A stretch of 64,000 nucleotides of DNA from Oscheius onirici (lineage: Eukaryota; Nematoda; Chromadorea; Rhabditida; Rhabditidae), in assembly GCA_932521025.1 (NCBI GenBank), contig OW051469.1, positions 8,816,398 through 8,880,397 on the forward strand, read 5' to 3'. Under the pieces are notes generated by a model. The model saw nothing but the letters and a program-made list of their open reading frames with translations. It was not told the DNA's origin and ran no database searches. Positions 9,201 to 28,458 of this stretch are shown here, in pieces (position 1 is the stretch's first letter; every line of letters begins with the position of its first letter). The position numbers and the translations under genes were made by a program.

Positions 9201-10039
9201 TTACTGGGCTAGATATAAAAAAGCTCAAATTGTTCACATTATACGTTCAAACCTGCGCCAGTCCTACCACAGTAATCGCAGCAGCCCGCGGAATTCGTTT
9301 GATGAAAACCTGTGCGTTTTTCCTGTTCATGGACAGGTTTCTTTATGTTTTCACTTTTTTTCATGTTCCGAAGTTGCCAAACACGAGAACGATTGAGCCA
9401 ACATTCAAATCAGAAAAAAAGCGTAAAAATCGAAAATATGTTACTTTGCGAATCCTGCCTAAGTAGTAGATGTCGTGGTTCTCGTATTTCGCAGCCCGTT
9501 TCAGAAGCTACCAAGACAATTCAAGTCACATCTCTTTTCTTCAAGTATTTTCTGCAGAATTTTCATTGAAAATAGGACGCATTTTCGAATACATGCTTCG
9601 AAACAGTAAGCAGGACTCAAGCGGTCTTACTTTTGCCTTTTGCCTGATTATTATCATTCATTTCACGTGAAAATATCTCAAAATTCTGTAAAGAGTGTGA
9701 CGAACATCTTACAAGGAAGAAATTATCCGAAAACATGAAAAATGACACATTTCTTGCTTCACAGCCGGAGAAATCTGCCATTACTTCATTTCCTCCCAAT
9801 TTCGCAACAATAGTCCTCTAATTTCTCACTTAAAAACCCGTTAATGTTCCTCTACAAAGCCGGACAGCTGCCAGTGGCGAAATAGCCCATACTTTTGGGA
9901 GAAATGAGGCCGCTAGAGGCCATTTTTGTCCAGACGCTATCTACGAATTGCAACGGCGGCTGTCAGCTGGTCTTTTTCCTCTTCTTCTCTTTATTTTCTC
10001 TTTTCGCTTCTTATTGCACTCAATTTTTATTTGCAGGTA
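9201..10039. other. Upstream region of the RING-finger gene
   Basis: No supported coding exon. The last part (about 9930-10036) is T/C-rich and ends TTTTTATTTGCAG four bases before the start codon, which looks like a 5' UTR intron acceptor or trans-splice site. A GAGGCCGCTAGAGGCC palindrome lies near 9906. Confidence 0.45.
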
Positions 10040-13000
10040 ATGTTACCAGCAGCCGGACCAGCTGCTGAACAACAGGCTAACGCCTTTGATGACCTGCTCG
10101 ACTGTTCGATCTGCTATACACCCTTCCAGCGTCCACTTCAATTGACATGCGGCCATTCTTTCTGTACCAATTGTGTCGATCAAATGGTCAGTTTATGCTC
10201 TTTTTTCCTCATAAATAAGATTTTATCATAATTTTTTCACCCGATCATCGAGAATCACCCTAAATGACGGTTTTACTGGTTTTCCGATATTTTGTTTATC
10301 CAATTTTCATGTTGTGTGCAAATTGATCGATTGGCGTAAACCACAAGTCATGAACTCCGAAAGATAACATAAAGACCCTTGGATTGTTCGAAAACCACAA
10401 TGCCACTACATAGACAGCTAGACAGCGATATCTAATGTGGCTCAGCTTTTTAAAGCCACAGTAAGACAGCTGCGTACAAACAATCTCATAATCTGCCACA
10501 AATTCGTAATTTTCAGTGCGCTCACGAGAGAAACGAACCCGACTACTTTGGCAACTTTGAGCACCTAGCTCAGTTGGCTGGTCGCGATTTGGACTTTTTG
10601 TATCCCCAAATCTACGCTAGGGAGAGAGACCTCGTAGCGCCAGCTCCCGGAGCGGCATTCGCTGCCGCAGGACTTGGAGGAGCTCAGGAGGCCGAAGGAG
10701 CCGTGCCCCGTGGCGATAATGATGTATGTTTCTGCCTTTTGAAGCCGTTTAATCAAAGTTTGCAGGATCACCGGTACGCTCGGTACCCGGCATACGAGCT
10801 CCAGATGCGCCGTGCCCGTGTTCCAAGAGCCGCCGGAGCTCGACACATCGATATCAAGTGTCCCGAATGTCGTCGCACAACGCGTGTACCTCCCGAAGGT
10901 CTCCCCGTCAATTATCGGCTTCAAGGTATGGCTTTTTCGAAGTTAAAAACCATGAATTTTTGCAGATATGATCGCTCGCTTGAACATAAACAAAAACAAG
11001 ACCGCCAAGAGAGATCTCTTGAAGTGTGAGACGTGTACCTCGTCGCTCAATGACGGCTCTTTCTTCATGTGCAAGTCCGAAGAGTGTACGCAGCAAAAGG
11101 TTATTTGACTTCTAGAATTCGTACTTTTCAAGCCTTCTTCAACCTTGCTAGTCCCAAAAAGATCTGCTAGTCCGAAAGTCAGCTGTTGTGGTTTAACAGG
11201 ACGCATTGGAAAGTTGTGATTTTGTTTTGATACTCTCTCTGGAGTGTCACACCTAGCTCGGACTAGCAAAGTGAAGAAGAGCTAAAACGACTGTTCCTGC
11301 TGTGTCAGAATGGCAGTTTTCGTGTGAGAAACCAGTACTCGGACAGTCATTTTATCAAGTTTTCGCCTTGTTTTCAGTTCCTTTAGAAGCCAGAGCCGTA
11401 CCCTGACAGTTTTTTTCCATACGATGATTTCCTAGGTTCGATTTTGTAGTTATGGGAGTCGTGTCACAAGCAGACCTATAAAAATGACGTAACTTACTAT
11501 AAGTTGGATTACTGGAGCCAGTTAATAGATAAAAAACAATTTCCTTGCTAAATCCTTCATTTTTCAGGATAGGCTGTGCCCCATGTGCGCCATCCGCCAT
11601 CACAACGGCCATCCGATAGACGAGGTGAAGATTCTGGGCGAGAAGGATATCACGGAAGCCAAGGAGGCTATCAATATGCACACCGCTCGAGCCCACGAAG
11701 CCGTCGAACAGATCGAGGCCGGATTTGGGGAGATGGCGACCAAGGGAAAAGAAACATTGGCTGCTGTTAGTTTTTGAAAAACTTTTGGATAAAATTCAGC
11801 ATAAGGTTGTCAAAAATGGAATGAAGACGTTCGAGACCATTGTCCGCGGTCTGGATAATCAAGTTTTTACCTCAGTCGACAGTCTGGCCGTCTCCATTGA
11901 TCAAGCTAAGACCATTGCTGATCAATACGAAATAGTAGTTTGTTTTAATTTTAAGCTAAAAACCAATTTAGATGACTAACACGATAAGAGAGTACGTAGC
12001 TCAGGCTGACTCAAAGTTCTCGGAGATTGCCGTGGAGCTGATGACCTTCTTCAGAAATTCCGGCTTCTCGGCCGAAGAAATCAAGCGCGAGCCCGAAGAT
12101 GCAGATCCTGTCGTTATTGAGGTAAGGATCTTACTATTTATTAGTTATTTAGGAGCAAGGAGTCTTTTTAAACTTGTAATAAAAGTGGTTATAACTCGTT
12201 TACGTCGTCGAGATCCAGTGCAAAAAAAATGCATTTTCAACTCGTGAAGATCCATAACCGTACGAGAAAGCGGGCCCTAATGATCTTGAAATGTCCACAA
12301 TATTTCTAGTTTTAGGACCGTAAACATGTGAGCTTAGTCACGGTCTTTGAAAGTGTAACTTTTATCACATCGTTTTAACTGCGAAATGAGTGTCAGAGTC
12401 GAGAAAGCTGCTAGATTGCAGTAGATATCGCAATTTTTGTGCTTGAAAAACAACGACTCTTGCAACGAGCCGAATTTGTAGAAAATGGACAAAAACCTTT
12501 TATTTTAGGATCCGGAAAGACGCGCTGCCGCCGCTCCTGCGGCTTTTCAGCAACAGGATCTCCAAAATATCCTGCAACTACAGCAACAACAACAACAATT
12601 CCGCCTGATGGTGCAGCAGGCGCAGAGAGACGAGCGGGATCGCGATCTCCGACGTGATGCACGCGCTCGTCCTTTGTACCAGCCTCGAGAGCTTATGCGA
12701 CATCGAGCAAGAGAAGGAAATTTGCAACGCGCCAACGAGCATCGAGAAATGGCCCGTCGCGCCAGAGCCTTTCCACCAGCTTTTGGACCGGTTAGTTGGC
12801 TTTGTTTTATTTTTTTTTCGCGACAATCCGTTGAAAAAGTCTAAAAATCCCTTTCTCTTGTAAAATTTCAATACCATTTTAAATTCCAAGGCGGCATGAT
12901 TTAAACCTTTTTGTACATTTTTTTAACCAACTTTTTTAGCGCCGTTTCGATGAGGACATGCCAGAAGAGCCGCTTCCGCCGGCCGTTGTTTTCGCTCCTG

Positions 13001-13687
13001 TAGCCATTCCTGGACGTCGACGCGATGTCGCTATTCCTCTTCCAGCTCCGCCTGTCGAACATCCTGAGGTCCGTATTATTCCCCTGAATCGTCAGGACGA
13101 AAATCCCGTAACGTTTCCTCTTTTTCTAGTAAAAACAAGTTTAGGGACCGAGAGATCCTCGTGCCGTTTCGCCTCTCCGCCGACGTGCCCAGACACCGAT
13201 GAGAATTATCAAGGAGGAGCCCAGATCGGCTCCTGGATCACCGGGTCCGATTGAACTGGACGATGGCCCGCCGGTGGCTAGGCGCACGCGTCGTGCTGCT
13301 CGTCGTTCTGGGTACGTTTTCATCTAAATTTTAGGTGAAAATGGTTATGTTTTGGTGTAACATTCAAAAGGAATGGATGTATTAAAAAAAAGAACCGATT
13401 TCAGAATGAATCCGAACGCTGCCGGACCGTCCAATGCCAACAACAACAATAATAATAACAACGCGCCGGCTAGTGAAGAAGAGCCGAATACGGGAGCTCA
13501 GCAGCACAGAACTGAAGTAGGTTTAGTTTTGTACATCTTGCAGTTTTGTGCATCAAAAAAGTATAGTCAGGCAAGAGAAGTTCAGAGCAGATCTCCTGAT
13601 TTAGTCCATATTCGTAAAACTGAAGATTACACTTGTTTCCTTGCTAAATTTTCTAATTTTCAGAGACGTCGTCGATCCCCCTGCTAA
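10040..13687 (+). CDS. RING-finger / B-box coiled-coil protein, probable E3 ubiquitin ligase
   Basis: Twelve exons (10040-10186, 10517-10723, 10766-10925, 10966-11099, 11568-11765, 11800-11934, 11972-12121, 12509-12790, 12940-13107, 13145-13311, 13405-13516, 13664-13687) give about 627 residues. The RING starts near residue 22 (CSICYTPF, CGHSFCTNC), but its last Cys pair (CPECRR) comes only near residue 150, after an insert rich in Ala and Gly. A B-box-like CETC...HHNGHPID follows, then a helical, coiled-coil-like middle, a Gln-rich stretch, an Arg-rich stretch, Pro-rich segments, a possible sumoylation site (IKEEPRS) and a poly-Asn tail ending RRRRSPC. This is TRIM-like order without a recognisable C-terminal NHL or SPRY domain. 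Introns 4 and 7 are long (470 and 390 bases). It is probably the first gene of a three-gene cluster. Confidence 0.8.
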
Positions 13688-13960
13688 ATAATGGCCACAC
13701 AACTACGAGTCCTATCTACACAGAACTTTCTTCCTTTCTCTTTTTCCCGTCATCTATCCCCTTTTGGTTTCTATCGTTGTCTATTTTCCAATTGTTTAAT
13801 TTCCGTCGCTATTTAGTTGAAAAAACAGCCCTTATTTCAAAAGGGAAAGTAATAAAATTTCCGGCTTCAAAGTGTACACTTTTTTCTCTGCTATTTGGTC
13901 ACTTTTCCAGGCTCTTCTTCAAAAAGTTAGGTTTTGTATAAAAATGACATAAAAATCAGA
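13688..13960 (+). promoter_or_regulatory. Possible operon junction, RING gene to TMEM70
   Basis: An AATAAA at 13851-13856 is followed about 100 bases later by AAAATCAG one base before the TMEM70 start codon. Polyadenylation signal, short spacer, then an acceptor with no donor is the pattern of nematode intercistronic regions. Trans-splicing is inference. Confidence 0.4.
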
Positions 13961-15265
13961 ATGTTGAGCTGTCTGCGACGGCTCCCGAGCAGCTTTATTT
14001 CGCTACGGGTTAATAGGATTTTGAGTAGTAAGTTGGCTTTTTTGGAAACTTAAAACAAAATTCTAGCCAGAGCCTCTTCTACAGTCTCATTCGGGTCTCT
14101 GTCTCCCGAAGAACGAGGTCATGCCATCATTTTGGCCCAAGAAAATTTGCCGCCGGGATCGCTAAAAACACCGCACGACATCCTTTCGAGGGTCGTTTTT
14201 GGAGCCAAGGTACGCTTCTATTCGTTGTCCAAATTTATAGCCTTTTTTCCAGATTTTATCGCTCTCGTCTTCATTAGCCGGTGTTGTCATGGTCCCCGTG
14301 CTGTCAAGTTATCTCTGGGATGCCGCAGCTGAACGCCCGACCATGATGCTCTTTGCTATCGGTCAGTGTATACAAATTTTCTTAAATGGCTTCGAAAGCA
14401 CGCTGTTTTAAAGGAAGTCTCCGCTACTCATTACCAAAACTCATGTGCACGTCCCAAGGCGGCCGCAAGACTTTTCTGGTAGCATGTCCAATTACAAAAC
14501 GAAAATGGGTCCAGTTCGTTCTCCCTTGGGTTCATCTTTTGTGATAACTCTATTGAACCAGAAATGAAACATTTTTTTCATTCAATCCGAATTCAAACGA
14601 GGGGCGGTACGAGGTTTGCTTTAATTTCGGAAAAGCCGAAATGGTCAGGCTCGAACAACTTATTCAGGGCGCCGTAGCGGGCGTCTGTAAGCCTGTTTAA
14701 AAAACGACCAAGTTTTCTCTGTCCCAAAATGGTCAAAATCTAAAAATTTGTGACTAATCATAGTGCGCATTCTTTTTCTCCATTTTCCCGTCTCCAATCG
14801 AAAATTTGTTTATTTTTCTAAAGCGAATGTGACGAATGGTTGTAGAAGCAATCATCCGCCCAGTAACCCTCATTAGTTCCTTCTTTTTCAGTAGCCAACA
14901 CCTTCCTGGTAGCTCTCTCCTTCACGCCTCTCCTCTTAAACATCCTGACGAAGCGCTTTCCCATCCAGATATACTACAACAACGACAAAAAGGTATTTTT
15001 AAGATATTCTCAGTAAAAAAAACCCTATTTTCAGCAGTTCACCTACGTCTATTACGACTTTTTCATCCGCAAAAAAGCGCGCCAATTCACCGCTGATGAG
15101 ATTAAAGATCCGCAACGTGAGCCCATCAAATTATGGATTCCTCTGGCCACAGCTCTTCTGGATAAACATCCGCTCTTAATCTCGCTCGACCGCAATGCTT
15201 ACCTTGACAAATTAGCCTTTGACGAGTTAACGAAAAATATAGAAATTCCCCCCAATCACGATTAA
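13961..15265 (+). CDS. TMEM70-like mitochondrial ATP synthase assembly protein
   Basis: Five exons (13961-14027, 14067-14209, 14253-14361, 14892-14992, 15035-15265) give 216 residues. The N terminus is Arg/Ser-rich without acids (MLSCLRRLPSSFISLR), a mitochondrial targeting signal. Two hydrophobic hairpin helices follow (LAGVVMVPVL; FLVALSFTPLLL). Then comes LTKRFPIQIYYNNDK with FTYVYYDFF, the layout of the TMEM70/TMEM186/TMEM223 family: helical hairpin, then a soluble strand-rich C terminus. TMEM70 helps insert subunit c into ATP synthase in the inner membrane. The third intron is 530 bases. Which of the three paralogues it is cannot be settled by eye; TMEM70 fits best. Confidence 0.72.
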
Positions 15266-15417
15266 AATAATAGTTTTTTTGTTGAATTGTTATAAGTTGT
15301 TGTTAAGAAATGAATGTTATCGATTCGTATCGAAATTTTGACCAAACAATGACCGTTATCCGACTAAATACCTCTTTTTTTGACTTCAATTGATAGCAAG
15401 AAATTTAAGATCTCAAG

Positions 15418-17477
15418 ATGAGTCAATTCCCGCATCCGATGGCTAGTAACTATCAGCAGGAGCCGGAGAAGTTACATCAGGCCGTGACCTTTTTGGAGCA
15501 GAAAGCACGAGAGGCAAAGATGACGATTGAAGAGCTGCTGGCCATGCTGGATTTGCAGGAAAAAGTGCCATGGTGAGATTTTTTCTTTTATAGGTTTTAC
15601 AGCTATTTGAGCGGAAATATCTTGAAAAAATTGTTCCTGATAGTGACAAAATATTCACTCTCGTTGCCCGTAGTCGGTTGAAAAAGCTCCAAAGTTTTGG
15701 TTGTACTGTGGCAGGCACCTCAGCTTGTTCAAAAGTTCGTTCCTGGTTTTTTTTCACCAATTTCCTTTCGTTTTCCACATTTGTAAACGTGCTTAATCTA
15801 TTCAGCATGTAATGCAAACCCCTTGGTCTTCACATTGACCGAAAAAGTCTGAAATAGAAGGGAAATGTCACCTTATGGGAGGAAACCTCTTTTTCATGTT
15901 ATTTTCTACCAAATTTGACGTCCAAGAGGTTTCTTTACCTGTGAAAAAGGGCTCCTATTTGTAGGCATCTTTCTGGTATAGGTCATAGACACGGGCATAA
16001 ATTGGAGCCTCTAATAGAATTCAAAAATTATTTCTATTTTTAGGCCCGATATGCTGGAAAGATTCGCCTCCCTCGCCTCCGTCATGTCCAACATTGAGAA
16101 TGCCCTGAAGAAAAGTGGCCTCCAATCAGCCAGTAAGCTCATATCAATGTTATGTTGAGTACAAAAACCCTTCAGGCGTCGAAGACCACGGGGCTCTGCT
16201 ACGAACACACGTCCTGGTCCCGCAACGGCTTCAGCTGGATCCCGATCCGATGTTGGCGAACATTACGGGCAGTCGACTGATCTCATGGAACCACGATGTC
16301 GTTCCCGACTATCTGCGGACAAAAATGAATCCGGAGCTCGAGAACGAAGAGAATTACATCGATATGGAGAAGAATACTAAAGGTTTGTAAAAGACAGTTG
16401 AAATAACCGTGAAGTCTTTCAATGAGACTTTTTCTACATTACCTTGGTGGTCGTATGATCTTGACTCTTCTGCTCCCTTTTTAAATTCCGATGAACGTAC
16501 GGCACTATAAGTCTAACCTAGAAATCGAAGATCTCCTTACTATCAAAATTTCAGCTAAGTTTGCTGCTGCTCACCTATATTTACACGCAATGTAATCAGT
16601 TCTAAAAATGCTTAAAATATTCGCGGCGAGACTCGTTGCTCCAAATTTAACATGCAAAAGTTGAATACTCAGCTGGCTGAGCATCGAACTTGCAGTGTGA
16701 AAGTGTTTCCTTTTCGCTGTAGCCTCTGAACGAAAAAAAAACAACCCTTTTAGAATATAACGGTTTTTAACCACCTGTTAGCAGGCAATAGTTCTGTATG
16801 TTCTTTCAGGCCTGGAACTAATCGGACGACAGACAAACAGTCTCAACAAGCACGTCGACTCGTTGATGCAGACTCTTCCCTCCACAACTGCTACTGAAAT
16901 GCTGGATAAGGTAAGAAAAACATTTCTAATTGATTCATCGATACGAATGGCTCAGTCGGTAGAGAAGCTAAATGGTAATTGGCTGAAAGAGGGTTCGATT
17001 CCAGAAACTCTGGTTCAGTTCCAGACAGACAGTCTCAGAGACTGAGTTTCTGAACAGAACCAGAGAGTCTCTGGATAAGTTGGAGTCTGAAATGATGCAG
17101 AACTACTGTAGGGATCTGGACCAAACTGCACAAAACTACACACGGTGCAGCCAGAAATAATGACCCTTATTCGATAAGATCTGATCAGATTCCTGTCTCT
17201 TTTTTTCTATAATTTTTCTTTATGTGGAAATGGTCTTAAAACCATCTACCTCTTCTAAATAAACAGGTTATGAGGCATTTTTCAGCCGACGTTCAATCGC
17301 GAAGATACAAACCGTCTCGTCCGAGCCATCATGATGGGAGACGGTCTACGGGGTCAGATGCCGCCGGGACGACCGAATGCTCCCGGAACAGCAGGACCAC
17401 AAATGATGCCGACAAGTCAGCCGGGAGCAGCACAGCCGCCAAGAGTTTCGTCAGTTATGCCTCAACAATTCCGCTAA
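15418..17477 (+). CDS. mdt-8: Mediator of RNA polymerase II transcription subunit 8
   Basis: Five exons (15418-15572, 16044-16132, 16176-16382, 16810-16910, 17286-17477) give 247 residues. The N-terminal helices read [19 protein letters not shown] and [20 protein letters not shown], the helical head-module signature of MED8. The later [14 protein letters not shown] segment and a Gly/Pro/Gln-rich tail ending VMPQQFR also match. MED8 is a Mediator head subunit that contacts MED18/MED20 through its C-terminal part. The stop codon overlaps an AATAAA signal (17476-17481), so the 3' UTR is very short. Start at 15418 follows CTCAAG with 152 bases from the TMEM70 stop. Confidence 0.88.
16941..17015 (+). 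repeat. tRNA-derived (SINE-like) sequence in a MED8 intron
   Basis: A box ATGGCTCAGTCGGTAGAG and, about 30 bases on, B box GGGTTCGATTCC. The acceptor arms do not pair. Directly after it a short inverted repeat (CAGAAACTCTGGTTC against GAACCAGAGAGTCTC) extends the element. Confidence 0.6.
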
Positions 17478-17930
17478 TAAATGTACATTTAGTGATTCTT
17501 TTTTGGAAGACCCGTAGTAACGGGAAAATTATCTAATTTTCACCTGTGATAGGCAAGAGAATCCAAAAACTTGAAACCTTTAATAGCTAGAATTTTAGAC
17601 GAAGTTTTGTTGGAAATTCATGACAAAACATGTACCTTGCCCAAAATCTTAAGAGAAAAGAAAATTCCCGCCAAATTTCGTTTTCATACAATCTAGATGA
17701 CTTTTCGAAAACGAGAGGTTCTAGCGGAGAAAAAGGCTCATAACTGCAGCCAAACAAAGCTTTTCCTCGCCAAATTTCCGTGCGATACATTCCTTTTAAT
17801 CAATCAGTGAAGGCGTTGCTGGTCAATAAGATCTGATCAGAATCTTGTAAAATTTGGATTTAAAAGTTCCATTTCCTGCTTCTTTTATACCCGAGAGACA
17901 ATATACTGAAAAAAAAACTACAGATTTGCT
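17478..17930. other. Intergenic region before the PI3-kinase gene
   Basis: No supported exon. It ends with AAAAAACTACAG seven bases before the presumed PI3-kinase start codon, a possible 5' UTR acceptor. Confidence 0.4.
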
Positions 17931-25429
<7,499 letters not shown>

Positions 25430-26220
25430 AAGGGGTCTTTTTGGGTAGGTTTGTCGTAGATCTCAGAAGTGTGTCTCTATTAGGCTGACATATCTTTCGA
25501 ACATTGTGATATCACTGTCTGTTACATAAATGCCATGACATTGAATCGTGTAAGCGAGTGACAAAGTTTGTCACTTTCTCTGCCACAAGCAAACTGTGGT
25601 CCAAGTGCTACTGATATAACTAATGAAGCATGGGACGAGACGGACGAGTTGTCCGACTCCAGACTTCTTCTTCCTGATCCTCTGATCTGGAGGATGAGGA
25701 CGACGAGATTCCAGATCAGGCAGAAACCGATGAGGCGCAGTGCAGTGTATTAGACCGTGTACCTTAGAATGTCTTCTCGGTCATCAGTCTGTAAAATACT
25801 TTACTCTTACAATACTTTACTCTTGTTAGTTCCCTATCGCAGAGAGAAAGAAAAGTAGTCCCACTAGACAAAAAGAGACGTTCATGTTCTAGTTTGAAAC
25901 TTGAAGACGTTGACAGAATTTTTTAATTTCTTCAAACCCAGCCTTGGAGCGACAGATTCTGACTCTGGGACGAGTACTGACCGATTATCGAATGTTTCGA
26001 CAAGCACTCGAATTTGTTCAGTATTGAGTTCAAGAAGAAGATGTCGATGTTCAAACAGATGTTCATACAGTGCATCACATTCAGACCTGTTTTATTCAAA
26101 AGATTATTAAACAAGCTCCTATTAGATTGCGTACTTGAACGCCAGTACGCAATAAGCTACCGTAATCAATAATTGTTCCCCGCTTTGAAAGTTTTTTTTT
26201 TCAATGTCGGCTAAAAGTTC
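25430..26220. other. Intergenic region between PI3-kinase and exostosin genes
   Basis: About 790 bases. A codon-like stretch around 25619-25755 (acidic, DETDELSDS and DEDDEIPDQ in different frames) could be an exon but has no partner. Otherwise nothing recognised. Confidence 0.35.
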
Positions 26221-28458
26221 ATGAAGAACTTTATCCTTTTGTCGCTGTTTGCGGCAACTTTTATAGTTCTCTACAGAACTAATCGTCCTCTTTCGAGGCG
26301 TGCTCCTCAAAAATGGCTCATTTCGGACGAGACGCCTGTTCTAACCAGGTAAGAAAGCCGTTTCTATAAAAAAAAACATTTTTTAGGTCTGGTAAAAACT
26401 GTACTTTTACTTCTTGCTACGATACAAGTCGTTGCGTTCAAAATTCAAGTCATGTGACTTTATATATTCAACCATTGGTCGAGTTTGTGAACAAGGTGAT
26501 TCAGGGGGACATGGAGACAGAGGGAGAGATGGACAGAGAGACCGAGAGAACCAAAGAGAGAGAGAGAGACAGAGAGACAGTGAAGCATTGAGACTCATAG
26601 TTTCTTTCAGAACGGAACAGTAATCTCTCCTGTTCCCAGTCGAGAGTTCCTAGAGATCAGACGCTATCTTTCCCGATTCTCCGTCTCCCAGTCCTCCGAA
26701 GCCTGCCTTTCTCTCCCCGGAGTTGATTTTCTCAACTTTGACCGCTTCCAGTGCGAGGACGACGTCCTAAAAATTGTGGCAGGGCTAAAAACTAGGTAGT
26801 TTTTATCTGTTTCAATCAACAAAACCTGTTTAGGCTTCAAAACATGGTGATCATAAACTTTCTTGGTAAAGTACCTTCTCTCGATGTTGCTCTGATCAGT
26901 GCCTTTCCTGGAAGGGAACAGTACCGTCCCGAATATGACGTGGCTATTCCTCTCCTTGTATCAGGAGCTAGAGAGACGGAAACAGAGAGAACGGAATTGT
27001 TCCTCATTCCACTCATTCATGTCTCTGGAGCACAGAAGCAGGAAGTTTTTAAGGAACTGGGAGAAACCAAGGTCAGCATTTCTTATTCCCGCCAATTTTT
27101 GAACGTAACTGCGCACCAACTTCTTTTGCCTACTCTAGTAATAACTACTTTACAGGCTACCTTCATCAGTGAGTGTCAGCCTCACAAGATTTGCTTCGAG
27201 AATGGGAAGGAAGCTGACCTGGATCAATTGATCTCAAGCCACAAATTTGTCCTGCTTCTCGACTCCTCGCCTCTCTTTCCTCGTCTACTGACTCTGTCCC
27301 TAAAGTCTGGAACAATTCCTATAATCTACGGAGATTCTGTCATCCTACCCTTTCAGGATCAGATTGACTGGACGAGGTAACAGAGCCTTCAATAGATTTC
27401 TATTTTTAGTTACACGGTCATGCCATCGTCTCTTACAAGAATTCCTCACATTCTGGGACGACTTTCACAGGATGAAGTTGAGCTGAGAGCTAGGAAAGGC
27501 CATGATCTGTATGTGAGACTGTTCTCATCGATTGAAAACTTACTGGAGAATGTTGTGAATGAACTGGGAAAGAGTATACTACCGTATGTAGAAGATAAGA
27601 AAGATACGGTAAGTCTGTCTCTCTGTTTCTCTGTCTATCAGACTCTTTGTCTCTCTTTCTGTCTTTCTGTCCCTCTGTCTCTCAGTCTCTCTGCTTCTCT
27701 GTCTCTCATTGTCAGCTTTTCAGCTTTTCTGTATCTCTAAGTCTCTCGGTCTCGCTGTCTCTCTATCTCTCTGTCACTCAGTCTCTCAGTCTTAGACTCT
27801 CTGTCTCTGTCCCTCTCTGTCTATCACAATCACTTCCTTACCTTCAGTGCACCCTTCTTCTCCCACACCTCGTCCACTCTACAGAAACCTGCGCTTTGGC
27901 TATCGGGAAAGACTCTTCCGTTATCCGAACAGTGAACCGACTATGCTCCAGTCCACATCTGAGAAAAATTTCGGTTGTTTGGACTTCATCTGAAGAGCCC
28001 CCTATCTCATCAGGTGCGTCAGTTCTCTGATTCAAACAAGTATTTTAGAATGGAACTGTCCCACAATTCCAGTTGAAGTTGTCTACGGTGTTGGACTTGA
28101 AGTTGTAGGTGAAATTGCCCGGAGGAATATGGCTTGTTCTTCCCTTCTTTACGTTCCGTCTGGAGCTTGTGAGGTGAAGAAAAAGTATTTGGTGAAGGCA
28201 GTTGATGTGAGTATGAGAAAACAGAGAGACAGTATCTTTTCTCTTTCCAGATGTGGCTCTCAGTCCCTCATACTCTCATCCATCTTCCCAAGACTCCTTC
28301 CTGTAAATCTCCTGTTCTCCTCCATTCTGTGAGTCTTTCGCAAGTTAACAATACCATTCTCTTCCAGACGTACCTCTCCAACTGTGCTTCGGAAATGCAG
28401 AACCTGGAGAACATTGCCCTTCCCTCCATTTATCTCTCAGACAAGGCGACTGAACAAG
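26221..28458 (+). CDS. Exostosin-family glycosyltransferase (heparan sulfate synthesis)
   Basis: Exons 26221-26348, 26387-26495, 26611-26795, 26834-27071, 27156-27376, 27410-27608, 27848-28013, 28049-28206, 28251-28328, 28368-28458 join in frame. A short cytosolic start and a hydrophobic helix (MKNFILLSLFAATFIVLYR) make a type II Golgi membrane protein. The exostosin domain follows: FTSCYDTSRC, CLSLPGVDFLN, and later SSHKFVLLLDSSPLFPRLL with GTIPIIYGD. A start of a GT64 domain is visible at 27848 (SPHLRKISVVWTSSEEPP). The expected DDD metal motif and NCEDIAMNF are not recognisable in the later exons, so the second catalytic domain looks degenerate or divergent. The gene's 3' end is uncertain; an exon near 28900 (after TACTTTCAG) may close it. 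Nematode RIB-1 also lacks GT64. Confidence 0.75.
27610..27840. repeat. CT-rich repeat filling an exostosin intron
   Basis: The intron from donor GGTAAGTC at 27608 to acceptor TTCAG at 27847 consists almost wholly of CTGTCTCTCT-type units. It is open in one frame but compositionally non-coding. Confidence 0.85.
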
